DNA of 5,772 nucleotides from Gammaproteobacteria bacterium. Lineage in GTDB: Bacteria; Pseudomonadota; Gammaproteobacteria; Steroidobacterales; Steroidobacteraceae. A program made the position numbers and the translations under genes. Below the pieces are notes generated by a model that was not told the origin of the DNA, made no database searches, and saw only the letters and a list, made by a program, of their open reading frames with translations. This document shows positions 1-5,772 of this stretch, in pieces. Location of the stretch: the NCBI GenBank assembly GCA_019242385.1, contig JAFAVO010000129.1, forward strand, positions 1-5,772. Direction: 5' to 3'. Positions within the stretch are counted from its first letter, which is position 1. Every line of letters starts with the position of its first letter.

Positions 1-69
1 GTGCTCGCTCCACCGACCCAGTCCATCTCCTGGCGCCTGATCCAGAGCTGGTTGCAAGGGGGCGACTAA
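1..69 (+). CDS. C-terminal end of an unidentified upstream gene (partial)
   Basis: The window opens in the middle of a reading frame that runs 22 sense codons and ends at TAA (67-69). The visible C-terminus includes SWRLIQSWLQGGD, an amphipathic tryptophan-containing stretch. Support for this frame being coding is its third-position composition: 19 of 22 codons end in G or C, as in the genes downstream, while the other two + frames show no comparable bias and one of them stops at about base 40. The tail is too short to assign a family, and I do not recognise it. It lies co-directionally 84 bases ahead of the NRDE gene, with no convincing terminator between them, so cotranscription is possible. 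Confidence 0.5.
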   Translation: MLAPPTQSISWRLIQSWLQGGD

Positions 70-75
70 AGCACC

Positions 76-140
76 CCGCGAAAATTTCACTCGCACGCAT
101 GAAGCGCAACCATCGTTCGGCAAGACGCGAAATTTCGCGG
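76..140 (+). promoter_or_regulatory. Paired inverted elements in the NRDE-gene leader
   Basis: Bases 76-88 (CCGCGAAAATTTC) and 129-140 (GAAATTTCGCGG) are complementary over 12 base pairs with a single bulged A (one of the run at 81-84), enclosing a loop of about 40 bases. As DNA the same bases form two similar AT-cored palindromic sites whose centres are about 48-49 bp apart. As RNA they could fold into a long stem that covers the first two Gs of the GGAGG ribosome binding site. The complementarity is directly visible. Whether this is a pair of operator sites, an RNA structure or chance is inference; no known regulator box was recognised. Confidence 0.4.
126..139. repeat. Perfect 14-bp palindrome CGCGAAATTTCGCG
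   Basis: The 14 bases are identical to their own reverse complement. The element lies 14 bases before the ATG of the NRDE gene, and its last G is the first G of the GGAGG ribosome binding site. A symmetric site here is a plausible place for a dimeric repressor to bind, or it could form a short 5-bp RNA stem with an AATT loop. A related imperfect copy begins at 77. No match to a named operator is claimed. Confidence 0.5.
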
Positions 141-143
141 AGG
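139..143 (+). promoter_or_regulatory. Ribosome binding site of the NRDE gene
   Basis: GGAGG sits 10 bases ahead of the ATG at 154 and is a strong Shine-Dalgarno match at usable spacing. It fixes the start, which is also required by the conserved Met-Cys N-terminus of the family. Its first base is shared with the palindrome at 126-139. Confidence 0.75.
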
Positions 144-153
144 CCCCGCTAAC

Positions 154-951
154 ATGTGCCTGCTGGTCCTCGCCTGGCGCGCGCATCCGCGCTACCGGCT
201 GGTGGTGGCGGCCAACCGCGACGAGTTTCATGAGCGTGCGGCCGCTGCGCTCGAGAAGTGGGCACCACCCGCAGACCTTCTCGCCGGCCGCGATCTGCGC
301 TCGGGGGGGACCTGGCTCGGCGTCGATCGCGAGCGGCGTTTCGGGGTCGTCACCAACTACCGCGAGCTGCAGCCGCCGCGCGCCGGGGCGCCCTCACGCG
401 GAGAGCTGATTCCGGCTTACCTCGCGGCGCGCAGCGGCGGCTCGCCTGCGAGCCCGGCTGATTTCCTGGGCGCACTGGCGCCGCGCGCGGGCAGCTATTC
501 CGGATTCAACCTGCTGCTGGCGGATGAGCACTCGCTCTGGTATGCCTCGAACCGCGCGACGCCTTTCGCGCGTGCGCTGGCACCTGGCGTCTATGGGCTC
601 GCCAACGAGTCGCTGGACACGCCATGGCCAAAGCTCGAGCGCGTGCGCGCCGGGTTCGAAAGGTGGCTGCAGCAGGGCGCGCCCGCGCGCACCGAAGCGC
701 TCTTCGAGCTGCTCGCGGATCGCACTCCAGCGATGGAGAACGGCGCTGCGCCCCCTGGTGCGCTGCCGCGCGACTGGGCGCGCGCGCTCTCGGCGCCGTT
801 CGTACTGCACCCCGAGTACGGCACGCGCTGCTCCACGCTGTTGCTGCTCGAGGAGAGTGGTCGTCTGTACCTTGCCGAGCGGCGCTTCGATCCGGCCGGG
901 GAAGCGAGCGGCGAGAGGCAGTTCCGCCTGCAGCCGGGCGAGTGGCCTTAA
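154..951 (+). CDS. NRDE/TANGO2-family protein
   Basis: This is a complete 265-residue protein of the NRDE family (bacterial relatives of eukaryotic TANGO2), close to the usual length. Visible hallmarks in order: Met-Cys at the N-terminus (Cys2), the family-naming NRDE at residues 21-24, LRSGGTWLGV at 48-57 followed by VTNYRE at 66-71, GVYGLANESLDTPWPK at 145-160, and near the C-terminus YGTRCST at 222-228 with AERRF at 241-245. There is no signal peptide or membrane segment, so it should be cytosolic. The family has been likened to N-terminal nucleophile hydrolases, with Cys2 as candidate nucleophile, but no bacterial substrate is established. Work on eukaryotic members points to haem or acyl-lipid handling and is debated. 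The start is fixed by the GGAGG at 139-143. tamA follows 97 bases downstream on the same strand. Family assignment is secure; function is not. Confidence 0.93.
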   Translation: MCLLVLAWRAHPRYRLVVAANRDEFHERAAAALEKWAPPADLLAGRDLRSGGTWLGVDRERRFGVVTNYRELQPPRAGAPSRGELIPAYLAARSGGSPASPADFLGALAPRAGSYSGFNLLLADEHSLWYASNRATPFARALAPGVYGLANESLDTPWPKLERVRAGFERWLQQGAPARTEALFELLADRTPAMENGAAPPGALPRDWARALSAPFVLHPEYGTRCSTLLLLEESGRLYLAERRFDPAGEASGERQFRLQPGEWP

Positions 952-965
952 CATCAGCCGCAGCG

Positions 966-980
966 GCCGGATCGCCCGGC
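966..980 (+). other. Small GC hairpin in the NRDE-tamA gap
   Basis: GCCGG and CCGGC form a 5-bp stem around a 5-base loop, 15 bases after the NRDE stop. No run of T follows, so it does not qualify as an intrinsic terminator. It might slow or protect an mRNA end, but in DNA this GC-rich a stem of this size can arise by chance. Confidence 0.25.
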
Positions 981-1000
981 AGTCAACTGCGAGCGGCTCG

Positions 1001-1013
1001 GAGCGTAACGCTC
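1001..1013 (+). other. Small inverted repeat GAGCG-TAA-CGCTC before tamA
   Basis: A 5-bp inverted repeat with a 3-base spacer directly abuts the candidate -10 box at 1014. It could be a regulator site inside the tamA promoter or a minor hairpin. The T-rich stretch that follows (about 1027-1033) starts 14 bases later, too far for a standard terminator. Support is limited to the symmetry itself. Confidence 0.25.
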
Positions 1014-1019
1014 TAGAAT
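1014..1019 (+). promoter_or_regulatory. Tentative -10 box for tamA (TAGAAT)
   Basis: TAGAAT matches the sigma-70 -10 consensus TATAAT at five of six bases and lies in the only AT-leaning patch of this gap. A start of transcription near 1026 would leave a leader of about 23 bases. No recognisable -35 hexamer is present 16-18 bases upstream (bases there read GAGCGG or similar), and no TG extension precedes it. The call therefore rests on the -10 and its position only. If real, tamAB can be transcribed independently of the NRDE gene. Confidence 0.3.
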
Positions 1020-1048
1020 TCCGCAACTTTTCTCTGGTTACACGGTGA

Positions 1049-2959
1049 ATGGCGCAGCGCAATTTCCTGTCGCGGTGTCCTCGACTGCTCAGCGGGGCCG
1101 CGGCGTCATTGCTGTGCCTCCTCGCCGCGCAGCCGCTGCAGGCCGCGAGCGTCACGGTCGAGGTGCGCGGTGTCGATGATGAGGTGCGCGACAACGTGCT
1201 CGCATTCCTGAGTTTCGAGCGCTTCCGCCGGGGCGGAGTCGACCTGAACCCCGACACCGTCGAGCGTCTGCACAATCGCGTCGAGCGGGAAGTGGACGCC
1301 GCCTTGCGCCCCTTCGGCTTCTACGAACCGCAGGTGGAATCGACGGTGACCGATCAGGGACGCGGCGACTGGCGCGTCCTCATCAACATCAACCCCGGCA
1401 CTCCGGTGCGCGTCGACCAGATCGATGTGCGCGTCGACGGTCCGGGCGAGAACGATCCGCTCTTCCAGCGCATCCTCAGGAACCTGCCACTGCGCTCCGG
1501 TGACCGCTTGAGCCATGCGGCGTACGAGAACATCAAGGCCGACCTGCAGCGCACCGCCGCCACCTACGGCTACCTCGACGCCCGGCTGATCCGCAACGAG
1601 CTGGTGGTCGATCCGCCCAACCACACGGCGAACATCGCGCTCGAGCTCGAGACCGGCGAGCGCTATCGCTTCGGCGAGACCACCATCGAGCAGAAGGTCA
1701 TCAGCGACAAGCTCGTGCGCCGCTACCTGCGCTACCATCCGGGCGAGTATTTCGACCTCACGCAGGTGCTGCGCACACAGTTCGCGCTCGATGACTCGCA
1801 GTACTTCGCCAATCTCGAGGTACTGCCGGGCGAGCCGGACCGGGAGGCGCTCAAGGTGCCCGTCAAGATCCGCGCCGACGCGAGCCGCCGGCACCGCTAC
1901 TCGGTCGGCGGCGGCTACGCCACCGACACCGGTATACGCGGTACCTTCGGCTACGAGGACCGGCGCATCAACACCTACGGCCACACCCTCAGCATCGCGG
2001 TGCAGGCATCGCAGGTACAGCGCTACAACCTGCAGAGCCACTACCGCATCCCGATCGGTGACCCGGCGGTGGAGAACATCTCGCTCAACGCCATCATCCA
2101 GCAGGAGACGCTCGCGGATGTGACCGCCACCACGCAGTCGGCGGGAGTCAGCTTCACCAATGTTACTGCCGGCTGGCAGCACTTCTGGCAGTTGAACGGT
2201 GTGCATACCATCAGTGAGAACAGCGTCCCCACCGTGATCAACACCAACACCGCGCGCAGCGATGAGCTGCTGGTGCCCGAGCTGGCCATAGCCTCGGTGC
2301 CCAAGGGTTTTCTCGGCGAGCCACTGTTCGAGCGCCCGGTGTTCCTCACCATCAAGGCCTCGCACAGCGCGCTCGGTTCGCAGGCCGACTTCGTCCAGCT
2401 GCACCTGACACTCGAGCGGGTGCTGCACCTCGGTGGCAAGTGGCATCTGCTGCTGCGCGATGAGATCGGCACCACCTTCGTCAAGGACTTCAACGACATG
2501 CCCGCCGTGTACCGCTTCTTCGCCGGCGGCGACCAGAGCGTGCGCGGCTTCGCCTACAACGAGCTGTCACCGCTCGAGGGACCGGTGTGCCAGACCAACA
2601 CTGCCGGGCAGGTGCTGACCACGCCAGGCGGTGGCTGTCAGCCCAGGCCCGGGTACTATCTCAAGACCGGCGGCAAGGACGTGCTGACCGGCACCTTCGA
2701 AGTCATCCGCGAGCTGCCGCGCAGCCTCGGGGTCGCGGCCTTCTTCGACTACGGCAACGCGCTCAACAGCTTCCGCAAGCCCGACTGCGTGCCCGGCGCG
2801 GAGATGGGCACCACCATCTGCCCGCCATTCATCCAGTACTCGGTCGGCGTCGGGCTGCGGGTTCGCCTGCCGGTGATGACTCTCGGCGTCGACATCGCGC
2901 AGCCGCTCTCGACCAGCGGGGGTCCGCGTCTGCACATCAACTTCTCACCGAAGCTCTGA
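1049..2959 (+). CDS. tamA: TamA, outer-membrane Omp85-family assembly factor
   Basis: This 636-residue protein is the outer-membrane half of the translocation and assembly module, which partners TamB. A signal peptide with basic start (RNFLSR) and hydrophobic core ends near LQA (residue 32 or 33). Three POTRA domains follow, roughly 34-115, 118-195 and 197-275. The barrel starts at about 284 with YSVGGGYATDTG, a TamA-typical first strand. RFFAGGDQSVRGF (489-501) is the Omp85 loop-6 signature containing the VRGF motif (498-501). The last strand ends LHINFSPKL, comparable to the GP-x-L ending of E. coli TamA. It is longer than the 577-residue E. coli protein, partly through outer loops: one after VRGF carries Cys514 and Cys530, another carries Cys580 and Cys591. 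The ATG at 1049 is the first possible start, because an in-frame TGA sits immediately before it (1046-1048). No Shine-Dalgarno lies at normal spacing, only GGTGA touching the ATG. tamB follows after 15 bases. Confidence 0.95.
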   Translation: MAQRNFLSRCPRLLSGAAASLLCLLAAQPLQAASVTVEVRGVDDEVRDNVLAFLSFERFRRGGVDLNPDTVERLHNRVEREVDAALRPFGFYEPQVESTVTDQGRGDWRVLININPGTPVRVDQIDVRVDGPGENDPLFQRILRNLPLRSGDRLSHAAYENIKADLQRTAATYGYLDARLIRNELVVDPPNHTANIALELETGERYRFGETTIEQKVISDKLVRRYLRYHPGEYFDLTQVLRTQFALDDSQYFANLEVLPGEPDREALKVPVKIRADASRRHRYSVGGGYATDTGIRGTFGYEDRRINTYGHTLSIAVQASQVQRYNLQSHYRIPIGDPAVENISLNAIIQQETLADVTATTQSAGVSFTNVTAGWQHFWQLNGVHTISENSVPTVINTNTARSDELLVPELAIASVPKGFLGEPLFERPVFLTIKASHSALGSQADFVQLHLTLERVLHLGGKWHLLLRDEIGTTFVKDFNDMPAVYRFFAGGDQSVRGFAYNELSPLEGPVCQTNTAGQVLTTPGGGCQPRPGYYLKTGGKDVLTGTFEVIRELPRSLGVAAFFDYGNALNSFRKPDCVPGAEMGTTICPPFIQYSVGVGLRVRLPVMTLGVDIAQPLSTSGGPRLHINFSPKL

Positions 2960-2974
2960 GCTGGATCCCGCTGC

Positions 2975-5772
2975 ATGCGCCGCCTGCTGCTCGCACTTGC
3001 CGTCCTCATCATCCTCAGCGCTCTGACAGCGCCGGCGGTGCTCCTGTGGGCGGCGCTCTATACCAACGACGGGCTGCAGTTCGTGATCCGCCACCTGCCC
3101 AACAAGCTCGGGCCGGTGCGCCTCACCATCAGCGGAGTGAGCGGCACCGTCGCGAGCGGACTCAGAATCGAGCGGGTCGAGGTCGAGCACGATCTCGTGC
3201 ACCTGACATTCACGGGTATCGAGGGACGCGTGGCGCTGCGGCCGCTCGTGCTGCAGACCATCCGCGTGGCACACGCCAGCGTGCAGAACGCAACCGTCGA
3301 GGTGCGGCGGCGCACCCAGCCCTCGACGCCAGGCCCGCCGAGCTTCCTGCCGGCCTGGCTCAGCATCAATGCCGAGGACGCGCAGGTGGGCAGCGCGCAT
3401 CTGCAGGTCTACAACGGCTTTCAGCTTGCGCTCAGCGACATTCGGGGCGCCGCGCTCATCCGCCACAGCTACATCCGCTTCTTCGAGCTCGACGGCAGGC
3501 TCGAGGGCGCTCACATCACCGCGCTCGGCATGCTGCGCGCCACCGACCCGCTCGGGATGGAGGTGAAGGCGCACGTAGACTGGACCCCGAGCGGGCAGCC
3601 CTCCTGGACCCTGGCCGGGAACGCACGCGGCAACCTCGACGCTTTGAACCTCGTCGCGCACTTCACCAGCCCATTCCGTGCGGATGTTTCCGGTCAGGCG
3701 CTCGATCTCACCGGCCGCTGGCACTGGGCCGCGGATGCGGCGGTACAGAGCTTCGACCTGCAGGCGTTCCACCTGGGCGGAACCCTCGGCACCATGACCG
3801 GGCATCTCGCCGGCTCGGGAAATGACAGCGGCTTCCAGGCCCACGGACCCGTCAATCCGGCGGGACTGCATGCGGGAGTGTTCGAAGTCCAGTTTGCCGG
3901 CAACTACGCCGCGCATGCGCTGACTGCCCGCAGCATGCAAGTGCGGCACGCCGCCTCGGGGGCGCGTGCCAGCGCCACGGGCACGATCGCCATGATCGAG
4001 AACGGTCCGCGGCTCGATCTGAAGGGCGACTGGAGCGACTTCCGCTGGCCGCTCACCGGACGCTCGCCCGCCGTGCGCAGCGCCGCGGGCTCTTTCGCCA
4101 TCTCCGGCGTCATGCCCTACGGGGTGCAGATCAGCGGCCGTGGGCGTGCGGCGGATTTGCCGGAGATGGCGGTGCAGGCCGCGGGCACCCTCGGCAAGAA
4201 CGGCGTGACTTTCGATCCCGCCGCCGTCGATCTGTTCGGGGGACGCGCGCTCGTCAGTGGCAGCGCGACCTGGTCGCCGGCGGAGACCTGGTCCATCACC
4301 GGACGCGCGAGCGGCATCAACCCCGGGGTGCTGCGTCCCGATCTGCCCGGCAGTGTCAGCTTTGCGCTCACGGCCTCCGGTCGCGGCTTCGATACCCGCG
4401 GCGACGTGAGCGCCTCCTTCAGCGATATCGGCGGACGGCTGCGCGGCCTGGTGGCGAGCGGCGCCGGCACGGTGACGCGCAGCGGTACCGTGTGGGGCTT
4501 CAGCAACGTGCACGTCGGGCTCGGCAGCGCGAGCCTCGCGCTCGACGGTCGGATCGGTCAGCGCGTCGACCTGCGCTTCGAGACGAAGCTGCGCGACCTC
4601 AGTGTGCTCACGCCCAAGGCGCACGGGGAGCTGAAGGCTTCCGGAATGGTGAGCGGCACGCTGGCCGAGCCCGCCATCGTGGGCAGCGCGCACGGTGCCG
4701 ATCTCGCCTGGCAGGGCGTAACGCTCAAGGCCTTCGACGCAGACATCAACTTCCATCCCGAGGCCAGCGGACAGGACTCGCACGTGGATGCGCGGCTGCG
4801 CGAGCTGGCTTTCGCCGGCCGCACGCTCGGGACCGTGGCGTTCACGCTCACCGGCCCCCCCTCTGCCTACAAGCTGCACCTGGCGGCCACCGCCACCGGG
4901 CTTGCGGCCGGCGCCCAGGCCGTCGGCGCGTACGCGAACGGGGTCTTCACGGGCACCCTGTCTGCGCTTTCCCTCACCGGCAGTGAGCAGCTGCGCCTCT
5001 CGCTCGAGCATCCGGTGGACCTGGTCCTGGCGCCCGACCACGTGCAGGTCCAATGGCTGTGTCTCGTCGGGACGCCCGGCAGCGTCTGTCAGGACGCAAC
5101 CTGGACCCCGGCCGAGTGGTCGGCCACGGTGTCTGCCAGTCAACTGCCGCTCGCGACACTCACCGCCGGCATGACGCCCAAGGTCGATTACCAGGGCACC
5201 GTGAGCGCGTTCCTGCAGCTCACAGGCCGCGGCGACCGGCCGGTGCAGGGCGTACTCACGGCGCAGCTCGCGGACGCGGAGATTCTGCACAGGCTCGTCA
5301 GTCACAAGGTGGAGCACACGCGCATCGGCTCGGGCACCGTGCACGTTACCGCGGGCGCGGAGCGCATCGACGCGCGCGCCGACCTGGGGGATGGCAGCGT
5401 CGGCACGCTGCACGGAACGCTCGAGCTGCAGCGGGCTGCGCCTTCTTGGCAGCAGATGCCGCTCAGCGGTGAGCTGCATGCGCAGACGGCCGAGGCCAAT
5501 CTCATCACGCTGTATGTTCCCGACATCGACCGTGCCGTGGGCACCCTGAAAGCGGATCTGCGCTTCGGCGGCACCGCGGGATCGCCGACCGTCAGCGGAC
5601 TGTTGCAGGTGAGTGACGGCGAGCTCGATGTCTTCCAGATCAATCTCACGGTGCGCCGCCTGGCGATGCAGGCGCGGCTCTCCGACAACGGCGTCGACTT
5701 CAAGGGCAGCGCGCAGGCGGGCAAGGGCGAGGTGAGCGCCAACGGCCACCTCGAGTGGCGTCAGCTCCTGCC
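2975..5772 (+). CDS. tamB: TamB, inner-membrane-anchored AsmA-like partner of TamA (3' end outside window)
   Basis: From ATG 2975 the frame stays open for 932 codons to the window edge, with no stop seen in codon-by-codon reading. Residues 1-28 (basic MRR, then a leucine/alanine-rich helix) form an uncleaved-looking signal anchor. After it comes LPNKLGPVRLTISGVSGTVA (39-58), the type of N-terminal start seen in TamB. The rest is low in charged helices and made of repeated short beta-like segments such as SGxxxGT, LxLxG and VxGxL, fitting the long beta groove of AsmA-like lipid-transfer proteins. E. coli TamB has 1259 residues, so about 300 residues, including most of the C-terminal DUF490/TamB domain that contacts TamA, should lie beyond the window. 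The only cysteines are 696 and 705. There is no strong ribosome binding site (weak GGA at 2963-2965), so reinitiation after tamA is likely. Role: links both membranes, promoting outer-membrane protein insertion and phospholipid transport. Confidence 0.93.
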   Translation, partial: MRRLLLALAVLIILSALTAPAVLLWAALYTNDGLQFVIRHLPNKLGPVRLTISGVSGTVASGLRIERVEVEHDLVHLTFTGIEGRVALRPLVLQTIRVAHASVQNATVEVRRRTQPSTPGPPSFLPAWLSINAEDAQVGSAHLQVYNGFQLALSDIRGAALIRHSYIRFFELDGRLEGAHITALGMLRATDPLGMEVKAHVDWTPSGQPSWTLAGNARGNLDALNLVAHFTSPFRADVSGQALDLTGRWHWAADAAVQSFDLQAFHLGGTLGTMTGHLAGSGNDSGFQAHGPVNPAGLHAGVFEVQFAGNYAAHALTARSMQVRHAASGARASATGTIAMIENGPRLDLKGDWSDFRWPLTGRSPAVRSAAGSFAISGVMPYGVQISGRGRAADLPEMAVQAAGTLGKNGVTFDPAAVDLFGGRALVSGSATWSPAETWSITGRASGINPGVLRPDLPGSVSFALTASGRGFDTRGDVSASFSDIGGRLRGLVASGAGTVTRSGTVWGFSNVHVGLGSASLALDGRIGQRVDLRFETKLRDLSVLTPKAHGELKASGMVSGTLAEPAIVGSAHGADLAWQGVTLKAFDADINFHPEASGQDSHVDARLRELAFAGRTLGTVAFTLTGPPSAYKLHLAATATGLAAGAQAVGAYANGVFTGTLSALSLTGSEQLRLSLEHPVDLVLAPDHVQVQWLCLVGTPGSVCQDATWTPAEWSATVSASQLPLATLTAGMTPKVDYQGTVSAFLQLTGRGDRPVQGVLTAQLADAEILHRLVSHKVEHTRIGSGTVHVTAGAERIDARADLGDGSVGTLHGTLELQRAAPSWQQMPLSGELHAQTAEANLITLYVPDIDRAVGTLKADLRFGGTAGSPTVSGLLQVSDGELDVFQINLTVRRLAMQARLSDNGVDFKGSAQAGKGEVSANGHLEWRQLL

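Noticed and set aside
99..152. Short ATG frame of 17 codons in the NRDE leader (MKRNHRSARR...)
   Set aside because: No ribosome binding site, no G/C third-position bias, and it overlaps the palindrome and Shine-Dalgarno of the next gene. A leader peptide cannot be excluded but has no support.
303..309. Run of seven G in the NRDE gene (and a run of seven C at 4855-4861 in tamB) as possible phase-variable tracts
   Set aside because: The G run encodes the conserved Gly-Gly of the GGTW motif and the C run a Gly-Pro-Pro. Both are short for slippage switching and expected in DNA this GC-rich.
957..1033. Possible intrinsic terminator between the NRDE gene and tamA
   Set aside because: Several 4-5 bp GC stems exist, but none is followed directly by a T run; the T-rich stretch at 1027-1033 is 14 bases away from the nearest stem.
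394..1275. Long minus-strand open frame of 293 codons across the NRDE gene and the start of tamA
   Set aside because: It overlaps two well-supported genes and the gap between them, its product is arginine/serine/alanine-rich with no recognisable family, and it is explained by codon bias on the + strand.
1640..1651. 12-bp palindrome CTCGAGCTCGAG inside tamA
   Set aside because: It is simply the codons Leu-Glu-Leu-Glu in preferred usage within a POTRA domain; no reason to see a regulatory site.
1106..2446. Minus-strand open frame of 446 codons opposite tamA
   Set aside because: Shadow of tamA. The product is a low-complexity Val/Ala/Glu/Arg sequence without motifs, whereas the + strand shows signal peptide, POTRA domains and VRGF.
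2587..3825. + strand open frame of 412 codons spanning the tamA-tamB junction
   Set aside because: It runs in another frame across two recognised genes, and its translation is Arg/Ala/Gly-rich with no family features.

Overview
The window reads as ordinary chromosomal DNA of a GC-rich Gram-negative bacterium. It contains a TamA-TamB pair (outer-membrane Omp85 protein plus inner-membrane-anchored AsmA-like partner), which points to Proteobacteria. The high GC content, strong preference for G or C at third codon positions and protein style suggest a gamma- or betaproteobacterium of the Xanthomonadales/Nevskiales type. That lineage guess is inference and cannot be fixed from this sequence alone.

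Layout, all on the + strand: (1) the last 22 codons of an unidentified gene end at base 69. (2) An 84-base leader (70-153) carries two related AT-cored palindromic elements, the second of which touches the ribosome binding site of the next gene. (3) An intact NRDE/TANGO2-family gene occupies 154-951. (4) A 97-base gap holds small hairpins and a tentative -10 box. (5) Complete tamA (1049-2959) encodes a secreted protein with three POTRA domains and a 16-strand Omp85 barrel. (6) After only 15 bases comes tamB (from 2975), open for 932 codons and cut by the window edge before its end. No stretch over 300 bases lacks a gene.

TamA and TamB together form the translocation and assembly module. TamA sits in the outer membrane with its POTRA domains in the periplasm. 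TamB is anchored in the inner membrane by its N-terminal helix and spans the periplasm as a long beta-rich groove that contacts the POTRA domains. The module is implicated in insertion of some outer-membrane proteins and in phospholipid transport to the outer membrane. The NRDE gene upstream is a predicted cytosolic protein of unsettled bacterial function, and its link to tamAB is positional only.

I did not find a new biological system here. The points most worth a second look are the paired palindromic elements in the NRDE leader, paired cysteines in the TamA outer loops and in TamB, and the in-frame tamA-tamB junction separated by a single TGA. tamB lies opposite a long antisense open frame that could mislead an annotator.
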